DNA from: Vibrio sp. CDRSL-10 TSBA
GTDB lineage: Bacteria > Pseudomonadota > Gammaproteobacteria > Enterobacterales > Vibrionaceae
Length of the DNA stretch: 64,000 bases
NCBI GenBank assembly: GCA_039696685.1
Contig: CP155566.1
Span: forward strand, 1,550,001-1,614,000
Direction of reading: 5' to 3'
Of the stretch, positions 9,286 to 19,606 are shown one piece after another. Within the stretch, counting starts at the first letter, position 1. Each line of letters starts with the position of its first letter. The notes under the pieces are model-generated. The model was not told where the DNA came from, did no database searches, and was given only the letters and a program-made list of their open reading frames with translations. The translations under genes and the position numbers were made by a program.

Positions 9286-11659
9286 TTAATTAAACAAACT
9301 GCGCAGGAAGCCGCCGATTTGTCGGCCGGCTTCGTTGATGCCGTTCCCCAAATCGTTCAGGCCATCTTCGAGCGGGGTTAAACAGCCGTTGTCAGGCTGA
9401 CTCGATACATTCCACACCGGCAGACTGATCTGACCCAGGCAGCTTTGTTGCAGAAAGCCGTCAGAATCTAAGCGATAGTCGGCAAACTCAATTTGCTCCG
9501 GTTGCGGTGTATCTAACGAGCGGTATCCGTTTCTTTGCATGAAGTCAGCGTAAATGCGCAGCGGGCCGCTGGCTCCGGTCAGGTTGACTGGTTGATTGTC
9601 GTCGCGGCCAACCCAAACCGTGACGACATGCTCGGCGTCGAGACCGGCATACCAGCTGTCACGGCCTTGATCTGAAGTGCCGGTTTTTCCTGCCAGGTGC
9701 GCTCGTGGAGACAGGGCGCTCTTCAGGTAGCGTGCCGTACCTTGGTCGACGACCTGTGTCATGGCGTATTCGGTCAGCCAGGCGGCGCGTTTATCCACGG
9801 CTTGTTCTCTGTCGGTTTGTTCACTATCGGTTTGTTCATTAGCCGACTTGTGGCGGTAAAGGACATCGCCGTCTTCATCCAGGACTGCACTCAGCGCATA
9901 TAGCGTCTGCTTTTCACCCTGATTGGCTAAAGTCTGGTACATCTGGGTCACCTCAATCGGGGTCAGAGCCACAGCGCCCAGTAACATTGAAGGCAATTGC
10001 GGAATCTGCTCAGAATCGAGACCTAAAGCGCTCAGGGTTTGTGTGACCCGGCCTAAACCTAACACCATGCCTAAGTTCACCGTCGGTACGTTGTAAGAGT
10101 GGGCCAGAGCCTGATACAAGCTGACCTGACCGCGGTACTGGCGGTCATAATTGCGTGGTGACCACAACTCATCGTTTTCACCGCGCAGACTGATTGGCCG
10201 GTCAGACAGCGAAGTTGCCAGGGTATACACCTGTGGTTGGGACAAAGCGGTTAAGTAGACCGCCGGTTTGATCAGTGAACCAATTTGACGCTTGGCATGC
10301 AAGGCCCGGTTGAAACCGTGGTAAGTCGGATTGCGGCTGCCGATCATGGCACTGACCGCGCCGCTGTGTTTGTCCGCAATCACCATCGCGGTTTCCAGCG
10401 ACTGACCGGTTTTCTTCTCCAGCTGTGGCATTACTTTATAAACGGATTCCTCAGCGTGACGCTGGATATCGGGATCGAAGGTCGTGAAAAGGCGCAGACC
10501 ACGTCCGCTGTTGTAGTCGATCCCATTATCCTGCAGTGACTGTTTGACGTAATCAAAATAGGCTGGCTGCAGCGCATTTTCTTTGCCCTGGGCTCTCACA
10601 GAAAGCGGTTTTTTGATCGCTCGCTGATAATCATACGCTTCGAGCGCGCCGGTCTCGGCCATCATTTTCAATACCAGGTTACGCCGTGCTGTGGCACGTT
10701 CCGGGTAACGCCAGGGATTATAATAAGAAGGTCCTTTCACCATGCCGACCAACAGCGCCTGCTGATCAAGACGCAGTTCTGATAATGGCTGAGCGAAATA
10801 ATGGCGCGCGGCGAGGGCAAAACCATGGATGGAGTCATTGCCGTTTCTGCCCCAGATAGACCTGATTCAGATAGGCATCGAGCAGCTGATCTTTGCTGTA
10901 GCGGTAATCCATGATCACCGCCAGATAGGCTTCTTTGATTTTACGGGTCAGACTACGTTCACGCGACAGAAACAGATTCTTGGCAAGTTGCTGGGTGAGG
11001 GTACTGCCGCCCTGCACATTATGCCCGGCGCTGATATTGGCGATAAACGCACGAGCAATTGCCAGTGGCGAAATACCTTCATGCTGATAGAAATCGCGAT
11101 CCTCGGTTGCCAATAATGCGGTGACAAGCGTTTCCGGCATATCATCTTTCGCCATATAGAGGCGCTTTTCGGTATTGTCATCATCCAGCATACCGAGGCT
11201 TCTTGGCTCCAGTGACAGCAGGCCGAGCGGATGGCCGTTCGCTTTATCGGTAATCTTCGCTATTTGTTGACCGGAAAATTGAATGCTTGCCTGGATAGCC
11301 GGCTGCTCGCCGTCAGGAAACATAAACGGACGTCGGATTAACTCGATAGTGCGACCAGACACACTGTATTCGCCGCTCGAAACCGGCTGAGTGACCTTGC
11401 GATAATGGAGTTCGGCAAGTTCATTCAACAGCTTTTGCTGGCTTAGAAGACTGCCAGGACTGAGCAGCAGAGGACGCGCGTACACCACATTAGGTAACTG
11501 CCACATCTGCCCTTCAAATTTATCTTTAACCAGGTTATTGAACTTTATACCGAAGTAAACCGTGGCCAAAACCAACAGAATGCCCGCGGCGCAAACCAGT
11601 TGCGTGACACGGCGTAACCAGGGTGATTTGACCTGCGGGGATGGACTTTTATCAGACAT
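9286..11659 (-). CDS. mrcB: Bifunctional penicillin-binding protein 1B, one frameshift
   Basis: Class A PBP that polymerises and cross-links peptidoglycan. From ATG 11659: a short cytoplasmic tail, one membrane anchor (LVCAAGILLVLATVYFGI), glycosyltransferase motifs EDRDFYQHEG and GGSTLTQQLAKNLFLSRE, then transpeptidase SLIK, SYN and KTGTS. The frame breaks at + strand GTTTC 10843-10847: LNQVYLGQ should continue NGNDSIHGFALAAR. Dropping one base restores about 790 residues, normal length for Vibrio PBP1B. An inactive copy of this gene would be unexpected, which favours a sequence error. Confidence 0.93.
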
Positions 11660-12094
11660 GGGCAGTTAAATAGCTCGCTCAGAAATATCTGTCGCGAAGC
11701 CTAGCCGCTTGGTGGCAGCTTTGTGTCAATGATAGGTAAACAGTCTGGAGTTAAATGTCACTTTACACAATAAAATGTAGGGATAGTCAGGCTGAATGAG
11801 AGCTTGTTGGATTGTTTACGCTGGACGAGCGTGCAGTAAGCAGACGGCAGTATCCAATTAGGCCTATAACCGTAGTTTTTCTTTTTCGGATAAACGGTTT
11901 TGGTGTTGAAAAAGCCATAGTTTTACAGTCCTGGGTAATATAACCCAGGTTGCACCATTCTTGCTCTATGGCCAAGTCGGCCAAAGAGCTGTCCGGCTTT
12001 GAGGGACATTGTTCAGAGCTATTGTGGATACTAACTTGAGGTATTTTCTCTGCCTCCACCCTTTGGTAAGTCATCGGAACAAATGGGAAAGGCT
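11660..12094. other. Gap without a convincing gene
   Basis: 435 bases between mrcB and the Rrf2 gene. A 104-codon open frame exists on the minus strand (11787-12101), but it has no recognisable family or good start and overlaps the end of the Rrf2 gene. A small hairpin CCTGGGTAATATAACCCAGG lies near 11929-11948. Otherwise I see only presumed promoter DNA for mrcB and the 3' region of the Rrf2 transcript. Confidence 0.5.
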
Positions 12095-12616
12095 TTAACA
12101 ATCTTTCGCCTCTGTTCCTTTGTTAACCTGAAACCATTCTTTCACTTCCACTGCGTAGGTTGGGTGTGATTTTTTATACATTTGCTGTGACAACATCAAA
12201 ATAGTTGTTGCCATCAGTTCCTGCTCCATGCGGCTCTGGGCTTGGCGCATTACCGCATGGATGCCACAGATACCTTCACAAGCCCAACTCGGGACTTCGG
12301 CATGAAAGATGTCCATACGCTGGCGAATTTCTTTACATTCGAAAATCGCTTTTTTGCCATCAATAGCCTGCGCGATATCTAACACACTGATTTCTTGAGG
12401 TCGCTTAGCAAGTTTATAGCCACCTTTACGACCTTCTGAACTTTCAACTAATCCGGCCTTTGAAAACTTAGTAAAAATTTTCCCTAAGTAATCGTACGGA
12501 ACGCCCTGTAACTTGGCGGCATCGCGTACAGACATTTCGCGAGGTTCCCCGTCTTCATCGACCATGTTCACTAAACAATGAATGCCGTACTCAACGCCCG
12601 AACTGTAAAAAGCCAT
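12095..12616 (-). CDS. Rrf2-family transcriptional regulator with Fe-S-type cysteines
   Basis: DNA-binding regulator of 173 residues. The Rrf2 winged helix covers about residues 1-80 (YGIHCLVNMV, GVPYDYLGKIFTKFSKAGLV, GRKGGYKLAK). Cysteines in the order FECKE, WACEG, ICGIH match the pattern that holds a [2Fe-2S] or [4Fe-4S] cluster in NsrR/IscR/RsrR-like members. The C-terminal third is family-unassigned. It is divergent from an NADH dehydrogenase-like gene and shares with it a region holding a long perfect palindrome, so control of that gene is likely. Signal (redox, NO, iron) cannot be told from sequence. Confidence 0.88.
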   Translation of the reverse strand: MAFYSSGVEYGIHCLVNMVDEDGEPREMSVRDAAKLQGVPYDYLGKIFTKFSKAGLVESSEGRKGGYKLAKRPQEISVLDIAQAIDGKKAIFECKEIRQRMDIFHAEVPSWACEGICGIHAVMRQAQSRMEQELMATTILMLSQQMYKKSHPTYAVEVKEWFQVNKGTEAKDC

Positions 12617-12690
12617 AGTTTTCCTCTACTAACTGCTTGTCGGGGAGTGATATCTGCCCGTAAGTGCCAAGCATAATCAAATTGAGTAGA

Positions 12691-12727
12691 AAAATAAACT
12701 GCGACAAATGTTGTCGCAGTTTATTTT
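12691..12727. promoter_or_regulatory. 37-bp perfect palindrome in the rrf2/ndh divergent region
   Basis: A 17-base arm (12691-12707) is followed by ATG and its exact reverse complement (12711-12727). The core is CTGCGACAA/TTGTCGCAG and the outer parts are A/T-rich, with extra T bases after the right arm. It could be an Rrf2 operator or a hairpin in the ndh leader RNA. The shape also resembles a bidirectional terminator, an odd thing to find between divergent genes. Confidence 0.7.
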
Positions 12728-12778
12728 TTGGCGTATGCTCCCCAAAATCTTGAGAGAACAACTAACGAGGAATCTCAT

Positions 12779-13982
12779 ATGAACAAACAAATCGTCATTA
12801 TCGGCGCAGGTTTTGCGGGTATGTGGACAGCACTCAGTGCCGCGCGCTTGGCGAAAATGAACAATGCAGATGAGGTAGAGATTACCGTCATCGCCCCGGT
12901 TGCGGAGTTGCGTGTACGACCAAGGTTTTATGAGTCGAATGTCCGTACGCTGGTCTCACCGTTAATGCCTGTTTTTGAAACGATGGGGATTAAATTTATT
13001 GCCGGTAAGGTCACGAATATCGAGGCTGGTTCTCAGGTCGTTCATTATCTGGACGCGACGGAAATGCCGGTGACAAAACGCTTTGACCGCCTGGTACTGG
13101 CAGCGGGTTCTCATCTGCGTACCGACATGGTAAAGGGCATCAAAGAACATGCGTTTGACCTTGACCAAATTGAGTCTGCCTCGGTTCTTGAGCAGCATAT
13201 TAAAGCCTTGGCCGAAAAACCTTCATCAGCCGCACGTAATACGGTGATTGTGTGTGGTGGTGGTTTTACCGGTATTGAAATGGCGACGGAACTGCCAGCC
13301 AGACTGCAAGCACAATTTGGCAGTCATGAGTCCGTGCGGGTGATTGTTGTTGAGCGCAATAGCCAGATTGGCTCTAGTTACAGCCAGGAGCTGCAGGATG
13401 TTATCAAACAGGCAAGTGATGACTTGAACATCGAATGGATGTTGAATACCCAAATCGAAGAGATCACTTCTGAGGGTATAGTGCTGGCGAGCGGCGAAGT
13501 CATTTATTCCGATACTGTCATCTGGACTGCCGGGGTTCAGGCGAATGGTTTGACTAACCTGTTTCCGCAACAGCAGGGGCCAAACGGCAGACTGAAAGTA
13601 GATTCGTCATTGCAACTGCTTAATCAGTCAAATGTCTTTGCTACCGGGGATGTTGCCTATGCGGCGACTGACAATAAAGGCAATCACGCACTGATGAGTT
13701 GTCAGCATGCGATCTTGATGGGCAAGTTTCTCTGGCTACAATGTTGCGGCCAGCCTGCTTGGGTGTGATTTTCTGCCTTATCAGCAAGAAAACTATGTGA
13801 CTTGTCTGGACCTTGGCTCTTGGGGGGCGGTGTTTACCGAAGGCTGGGAGCAAAAAGTGAAATCGGTCAAAGCGGAAGCGAAACAAATCAAAATCTCGAT
13901 TACTAACGAACTGATTTATCCGCCGAAAGCAGAGCTGGATCTTATCATGCAGCAAGCGGATCCTCTGGCACCCTGGGTATAA
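12779..13982 (+). CDS. NADH dehydrogenase (NDH-2-like) FAD/NAD(P)H oxidoreductase, one frameshift
   Basis: Pyridine nucleotide-disulfide oxidoreductase fold. The start is ATG 12779, preceded by CGAGG: MNKQIVIIGAGFAGMWTALS carries the FAD-binding GxGxxG. The NAD(P)H-binding motif is VCGGGFTGIEMATELP and the second FAD motif VFATGDVAYA. The frame breaks at GTTTC 13726-13730; without the extra T, AILMGKF continues SGYNVAASLLGCDFLPY and on to the stop at 13982, about 400 residues. Membrane-associated respiratory or quinone-reducing activity is likely, but other NDH-2 relatives (carotenoid-type reductases) are possible. Confidence 0.87.
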
Positions 13983-14040
13983 TTGAGTCAACGAGGCAAA
14001 GTGTACACTTGGGTATATTAGACAGCTGGACAAACAGCCG

Positions 14041-14058
14041 GAGCCGGGGGACCGGCTC
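14041..14058. terminator. Hairpin between ndh-like and mocR genes
   Basis: GAGCCGG (14041-14047) pairs with CCGGCTC (14052-14058) around GGGA. It lies between converging genes, with T-rich sequence after it on the plus strand. Confidence 0.55.
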
Positions 14059-14081
14059 TGATTTCTACAACCCCAGCGATA

Positions 14082-15462
14082 CTATAACAGCTGTTTTAAT
14101 CGATGAGCGAGCTGTTGGCATTCGTCTTCGGTCTGGATATTGGTAAAGCTGACAATCAGCCCAGGAGAGATGGGTGCGGATGACCACTGCGACAGCGGTT
14201 GAGAGAATAAACCGGCTTTGAGTAATTTGCCGGAGATTTCCTTATCGTCACGATTGGAATCTCTCAGTTTCAAAATGATATGCATGCCGCCTGGCTGGGG
14301 ATCGATTGAAATTTTATCGCCTAGCACATGGATCAAAGTTTGAGCTACGAAGTCTCTTCTCTTTTTATAAAGCTTTCGCATACGTTGGATATGGCGGGTG
14401 AAATGCCCTTCTTGAATGAAGTCGAGCACACAGCGCTGGGTGAGTACCGAGACGTTACCGGCATATAATTCGGAGCAGTTTTCAAACAGGCCAACGGAAC
14501 TCTGCGGCACGACGATGTACGACGTTTCTCAAGCCGGGAAAGAGAACTTTACTGAAAGTGCCTGAGTAAATCACTCTGTCCTGAGTATCCAGGCTTTTCA
14601 GCGCAGGCAGAGGCAGTCCTGTATGGCGGTATTCGCCATCATAGTCGTCTTCAATAATCCAGGTTTCCTTATCGATTGCCCAGTCCAGCAGCATCTGTCT
14701 GCGCGGAAGCGAGAGGGAGACGCAGGTCGGGCTTTGATGGGCTGGTGTGACAACCAGAGCTTTTACATTGTCGTCGTCGGGAATGTTGACGCCTTCTTTG
14801 TCTACCGCGATAGGAACGGGGACAAGCCGTTCACTTTCTAAAATGGCTTTGGTGAGAGGATAGCCCGGATCTTCTATGCCGACAGATTGCCCTGTGTCTA
14901 ACAGGACATGGGTAATCCATTTCAAGGAATTAACGTAGCCGGAAGTAATGAAAACTTGTCCCGGTTGGCAGTGAACGCCTCTGTACAGGCTAAGGTATTG
15001 GGCGATCGCGACTCTTAAGTCCGGCAAGCCGTAGACTGACGGGTAGGTGAGGTTATCAATGTGAGTATTTCTGGCATTTCTGGCTGCCATTCGTGCCCAG
15101 GTTTTAAAAGGGAAAGCATCCAGAGCCGGGATACCTAATTGAAAAGGCAGGATGTCGGTGGATTGAATATCTGAGCTAAACCCGGGTGGACGTACGCTGG
15201 CTTTGGCAGCGGATGTTTTAGGTTGCTCAAGCAAGCTTTTTGACACTCTGGTACCGGCCTGACCAAGGGGCTCGATAAAGCCTTCCGATTTTAATAGGGC
15301 GTAACCTTCTTCAACGCTGCCTCTTGAGAGGCCCATTTCTTTGGCAAGAGCGCGAGATGAAGGGATTCGCTCACCTGGCTTAAGCACGCCTTCCAGAATG
15401 GCTGAATGGATACGTTGGTATACCAATCTATATGCAAACTGTTTATCTGAACGTTTTTCCAT
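14082..15462 (-). CDS. MocR/PdxR-type GntR-aminotransferase fusion regulator, one frameshift
   Basis: PLP-binding transcriptional regulator. The N-terminal GntR helix-turn-helix (QRIHSAILEGVLKPGERIPS, LAKEMGLSRGSVEEGYALL) is joined to an aminotransferase class I domain with the cofactor lysine in YSGTFSKVLFPGLR and the aspartate in IIEDDYDGEYRH. The frame breaks at + strand GTTTC 14524-14528; restoring it reads FPGLRTSYIVVPQSSVGL and gives about 459 residues. It is divergent from the azoreductase gene, its likely target. Confidence 0.9.
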
Positions 15463-15576
15463 TAACTGTCATGGCCTATAAAAATAACAAACTTATGGCT
15501 CTTATAGTAAGCCATGATCCTTTGTACCATCAATCTATTGTCACGACGACACTCCTCGCGGAGCCATGGAGAACAC

Positions 15577-16188
15577 ATGAACATACTGGTAATTAATAGC
15601 AGCCCAAGACAACGGGATTCATCGGCTTATAACCTTGCTAAGATGTTGATTAAAAATATATCTCAAGCTATTGCGGTGCAAGTCGTTGAAGAGGATGTGA
15701 CTCAGATCCAGCAAGTTGATCTGGAATATGCAGCCACAATCACTGGTGCGGTATCTGGCGGAGATGAGTCGCGTGGAAGCTTGGCTCTGTCGAATCAATT
15801 TGTTTCCCAGGTTGAGCAGGCCGATTTGGTGATTATCGTTTCTCCTATACATAACTTTTCCTTACCCTCAGGTTTAAAAAGCTGGGTCGATCATGTCGTA
15901 AGAGCGGGGAAGACTTTCACTATCACCTCGCAAGGAAAACAAGGCTTACTCAACAATAAGCCGGTTTATATTCTGACCTCATCGGGAGGCCGGTTTTCCT
16001 CTGAGCATGCTCAACAGCCGGATTTCTTTACCCCCTATATGAAAGACATTCTTGCGGTTATAGGTTTAACCGATGTTCACTTTTTCCAAATTGAAAATAC
16101 CCAGGCGGGGAAAGAATTTATTCATGATTCAATAAATAACATTGGAGATGAATTGGTTTTACATGTGAGTGACAAATTTCAGGATTAA
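15577..16188 (+). CDS. azoR: FMN-dependent NADH-azoreductase family protein
   Basis: Flavodoxin-fold quinone/azo reductase, 203 residues from ATG 15577 with ATGGAG upstream. Motifs: INSSPRQRDSSAYNLA (phosphate-binding loop for FMN), VSPIHNFSLPSGLKSWVDHV and ILTSSGGRF, as in AzoR. An upstream in-frame start (15514) adds a non-conserved tail and is not favoured. Divergent from a MocR regulator, a common arrangement for stress-inducible oxidoreductases. Quinone detoxification is the usual role of the family; the substrate here is unknown. Confidence 0.87.
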   Translation: MNILVINSSPRQRDSSAYNLAKMLIKNISQAIAVQVVEEDVTQIQQVDLEYAATITGAVSGGDESRGSLALSNQFVSQVEQADLVIIVSPIHNFSLPSGLKSWVDHVVRAGKTFTITSQGKQGLLNNKPVYILTSSGGRFSSEHAQQPDFFTPYMKDILAVIGLTDVHFFQIENTQAGKEFIHDSINNIGDELVLHVSDKFQD

Positions 16189-16259
16189 TATAAACATAAA
16201 GTAATATTACTTTAAATATTAGCCTATTTATTTTTAAATATAATCAAAGGAAGCTTATT

Positions 16260-17327
16260 GTGATAGCTCGATTACTTGCGATTTTAAAAGCAATTTGTGT
16301 GACATCAATTTGTAGTATTTTAATCATTAGCCATACTTATGCTGAAGAGATAGATTACTCCGCTGATGGTCAACGCAGAGCGAAAGCGGCCGGTGAAGCA
16401 CTTATCGGTCAGGCGGCGCCAAGTTTTGAAATAACCACAATCGATGGGCAAAAGATAAATTTAGCCAATGTGTATGGTCATAAGCCTGTTTATATAAAGT
16501 TTTGGGCTACCTGGTGCATTCCTTGCCGGGAGCAAATGCCAGGCTTTGAAGCGATCTATACAGAATACCAAGATCAGATCCAAGTCATATCGGTCAATAC
16601 CGGGATTAATGATAATCTCAAATCCGTGTCTGCATTTGTAAAAAGAGTGGGCCTGACCATGCCCACCACGATTGATGACGGAACTTTAGCTCGTGCATTT
16701 CATCTGAGAGTGACACCACAACATGTCGTGATTGATCGGGAGGGTAAGTTTGCCTACTTCGGACATGTTGATGATGCTGAACTTCATCAGCAACTGCAAC
16801 GTGTCGTTGCCCAGCAGTCGGCACAAGGTGCCGTAAATAAAGCTGTTATCAGTGAAGAAAAGCCAGGGTATGGCGTAGGTGAACATGTGTCTGAGTTAGC
16901 TTTCTCTACCATCAGTCAGCGTGAAATGAATTTCAAGTTTAATCAAGCTGACAGTAAAACGGTTGGACTGGTATTTTTTGGTCCGTGGTGTGAATGGTAT
17001 CTCGAGGAAACCGCACCAGAAACATCCCTGGCTTGCGGACGGGTAAGGGAGCTGCTGGAAAGTAAGGCCGATGCTAGCAGCATTGATTGTGTTACTATCT
17101 CAACCAATGTCTGGTCCTCAGTGCCTGAACTTGAAGAGTATAAAAAGAGCTATCAAACGACTCTGCCGATTGTATTTGATCAAAGTGGTGATATTTTTAA
17201 AAAATTTGGAGTGAATCAAATTCCAACCATAGTCCTTATCAACAAGAATGGCGAAATTTATTCACATTCATCCATTCAAGCTGATGACTTCTCTCAGGTA
17301 ATGAAAAGTATATCTGCAATGAATTGA
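16260..17327 (+). CDS. Periplasmic TlpA-like protein with two thioredoxin folds
   Basis: Starts at GTG 16260 after AAAGGAAG; 355 residues. A signal peptide ends near TYA at about residue 28. The first thioredoxin domain (about 50-180) has the active site WCIPC, with Cys86 and Cys89, and the cis-proline region RVTPQHVVID. The second domain (about 200-355) keeps the fold (VNQIPTIVLINKNGEI) but where CxxC is expected it reads FFGPWCEWYLEE, with a single Cys. It precedes a DsbD/ScsB-like gene that probably supplies its electrons. Likely role: periplasmic disulfide reduction or copper-stress protection; inferred. Confidence 0.82.
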   Translation: MIARLLAILKAICVTSICSILIISHTYAEEIDYSADGQRRAKAAGEALIGQAAPSFEITTIDGQKINLANVYGHKPVYIKFWATWCIPCREQMPGFEAIYTEYQDQIQVISVNTGINDNLKSVSAFVKRVGLTMPTTIDDGTLARAFHLRVTPQHVVIDREGKFAYFGHVDDAELHQQLQRVVAQQSAQGAVNKAVISEEKPGYGVGEHVSELAFSTISQREMNFKFNQADSKTVGLVFFGPWCEWYLEETAPETSLACGRVRELLESKADASSIDCVTISTNVWSSVPELEEYKKSYQTTLPIVFDQSGDIFKKFGVNQIPTIVLINKNGEIYSHSSIQADDFSQVMKSISAMN

Positions 17328-17430
17328 TTGTTCGTTGACGTTGCAGTTTCTATTTAATTTTAAACAGCAACGAATTATTTTCTGCTGTTGAATTAATATT
17401 GTATTTAGCAATCACCTATTTAGAAATGAG

Positions 17431-19524
17431 ATGTACATCATGGTATGCTTGAATTCATTTATACGTATAATGATATTGATTTTTAGTATTGTTGTATCTG
17501 GTAAAGCTGTCAGTAGTTTTGGTGATTTTAATGATCATAGATTAGATGTTTCTATTATTACTGAGACATCAACTCCGGCACCAGGACAAACTATCACACT
17601 GGCTTTGAAAATGACACCGGTTCAAGGGTGGCATGGATATTGGTCGAATCCGGGTGATGCAGGATTTCCTAATCAGTTTGACTGGTCATTACCTGAAGGT
17701 ATCACCGCTAGTGAGTTTGAGTATCCAGCCCCGAGTCCGCTGATTATCAGTGGCATGATGAACTACATCTATCATGGTCAATATGTTTTGTTGGCACAAC
17801 TGCATATACCTGAAAATATTACGTTAGGCACAGTACTTCCAGTTGTGCTTAAGGTGAGTTATTTAGTCTGTAATCCACAAAGTTGTTTACCTGAACAGCA
17901 GTCACTTGCTTTCGAGCTGACCGTTGGTGACGGAAAAGTGGAATCTGACATTGAAGAGAGACTAAATCATTGGCGCTCCCGTTTACCACGGCCTTTAAAT
18001 GAAAAAGGCCATTTCTATACGGCAGATGATGATTTTGTACTGAATTTGCCGTTGCCAAGTTCTGTCGATGTAAATGAAGCTCACATTTACCCTGTCACTA
18101 ACGGTTTAATCAGCAACGAGTCAATCCAGCAGATGTCTCATGTCGGTGATATGTTGACTATGAAAACGAAACGAAGTGCAGAAGTCGCAGAGTATGGTTT
18201 CCAAGGCGTATTAGTATTAAATAATGGCACAGCACTAAGTTTTAGCGCTGATCCTACTGAAAGCTCTAAACCTGTATCCGTAATCGGAGATGTATCTGCG
18301 GATAAAAACTGGCAACACAGTGACTTAGTGTTGAGTTTAGTTTCCTTTTTAGGGGCGCTGTTGGGCGGTGTATTACTCAATGTAATGCCATGTGTTTTTC
18401 CTATCCTGAGCTTAAAACTCATGAGTATTACTGGTCATGACTCAGAGAAATCGGCAAAGGTGGGGGCTGTTGCTTATGCTCTTGGGGCAACTCTGGTCTG
18501 CGTCGTGCTGGGGGCTGTGATATTAGGTTTAAGAGCTCTGGGGCATCAGGTTGGCTGGGCTTTTCAGTTGCAACAACCTATCGTCATTGCGTGCCTCATC
18601 ATGCTAATGAGCGCAATCGGGTTTAATTTAGCTGGCTTATATGAGGTCGGTACATTAACGTCGGGTTCTAGACTGCAGAATAAGCAGGGGCCTGCCGGAG
18701 ATTTCTGGACCGGTGTTCTTGCGGCATTTATCGCAACGCCCTGCACAGGTCCCTTTATGGCCACGGCGCTAGGCGCGGCTATGATTCTGCCGTTCGTGAG
18801 TGCACTAATGGTGTTCGCCGGACTGGGGATAGGGATGGCATTGCCATTCTTACTGATTAGTTTCATACCGAAACTGAGAAAGCGGTTACCAAAACCAGGA
18901 CAGTGGATGATCACGGTAAGACGCGTCCTCGCTTTGCCTATGTTTGTCACCGTTCTGGGACTACTTTGGGTCCTGATGCGGCAATCCACCGATATGTTTG
19001 CCTTAAACGTAATAGCAGCAGCGATGTTTTCAACATTTGGTTTTTGGTGGACGGGGATAAGGCAGCAGTCCCAACACAAGAGAAAATGGTTGCCAGCCAT
19101 CGTATTGACGCTGTTACCTTTACTATTGCTGTTTTATCTCGGAGAGAATGCGAAAGCCCCAGAGATGAATAATCAGCATAGCGCTGATGTCGTGGTATTT
19201 GATAAAGATAAACTGGCCGCACTGAGAACACAGCATGATGTATTTTTGTATTTAACGGCAGACTGGTGCCTGACATGTAAAGTGAACGAGAAAGCTGCGA
19301 TTGAGCGGAACAGCGAAAAAGAGGCATTCAACAAGCATGCAGTTGTATCTATGGTTGGTGACTGGACGAATGGAGAAAGTCAGATCACTAAGTTTCTAAA
19401 TGATAATGGGCGTTCAGGTGTGCCGCTTTATCTGTGGTATAAAAAGGGTACGACTAAACCCGAAGTACTGCCTCAGTTACTCACCCCTCAGCTGCTAATT
19501 CAAAAATCTGATTTAAGCGACTAA
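17431..19524 (+). CDS. DsbD/ScsB-family thiol:disulfide interchange protein
   Basis: 697-residue inner-membrane protein that would move electrons from cytoplasmic thioredoxin to periplasmic partners. Signal-like N-terminus, then a periplasmic beta domain with VSYLVCNPQSCLPE (two cysteines). The DsbD transmembrane domain (about 300-560) has the redox cysteines in LNVMPCVFPIL and ATPCTGPFM. A C-terminal thioredoxin domain carries ADWCLTCKVNE. The three-part layout matches ScsB rather than classic DsbD. It lies about 100 bp after the TlpA-like gene, which is its probable substrate. Confidence 0.88.
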   Translation: MYIMVCLNSFIRIMILIFSIVVSGKAVSSFGDFNDHRLDVSIITETSTPAPGQTITLALKMTPVQGWHGYWSNPGDAGFPNQFDWSLPEGITASEFEYPAPSPLIISGMMNYIYHGQYVLLAQLHIPENITLGTVLPVVLKVSYLVCNPQSCLPEQQSLAFELTVGDGKVESDIEERLNHWRSRLPRPLNEKGHFYTADDDFVLNLPLPSSVDVNEAHIYPVTNGLISNESIQQMSHVGDMLTMKTKRSAEVAEYGFQGVLVLNNGTALSFSADPTESSKPVSVIGDVSADKNWQHSDLVLSLVSFLGALLGGVLLNVMPCVFPILSLKLMSITGHDSEKSAKVGAVAYALGATLVCVVLGAVILGLRALGHQVGWAFQLQQPIVIACLIMLMSAIGFNLAGLYEVGTLTSGSRLQNKQGPAGDFWTGVLAAFIATPCTGPFMATALGAAMILPFVSALMVFAGLGIGMALPFLLISFIPKLRKRLPKPGQWMITVRRVLALPMFVTVLGLLWVLMRQSTDMFALNVIAAAMFSTFGFWWTGIRQQSQHKRKWLPAIVLTLLPLLLLFYLGENAKAPEMNNQHSADVVVFDKDKLAALRTQHDVFLYLTADWCLTCKVNEKAAIERNSEKEAFNKHAVVSMVGDWTNGESQITKFLNDNGRSGVPLYLWYKKGTTKPEVLPQLLTPQLLIQKSDLSD

Positions 19525-19559
19525 ATCCAGAACAGCAGCATTCTCAATTTGTAATTTTC

Positions 19560-19596
19560 CATGTGATTAACCCGCATAGAGTGGGTTAATTACATG
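19560..19596. terminator. Converging-gene terminator
   Basis: ATTAACCC (19566-19573) and GGGTTAAT (19583-19590) form the core stem. The flanks CATGTG and TACATG pair further, with a wobble, and TTTT follows on the plus strand. It separates the ScsB-like gene from the thioesterase gene on the other strand. Confidence 0.6.
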
Positions 19597-19606
19597 TTTT
19601 AAATCA

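Noticed and set aside
11787..12101. 104-codon minus-strand frame after the Rrf2 gene
   Set aside because: No family resemblance, no ribosome site, overlaps the Rrf2 stop; kept only as gap description.
18564..19100. 178-codon antisense frame in the ScsB-like gene
   Set aside because: Shadow of a well-supported membrane protein gene; composition mirrors the sense strand.
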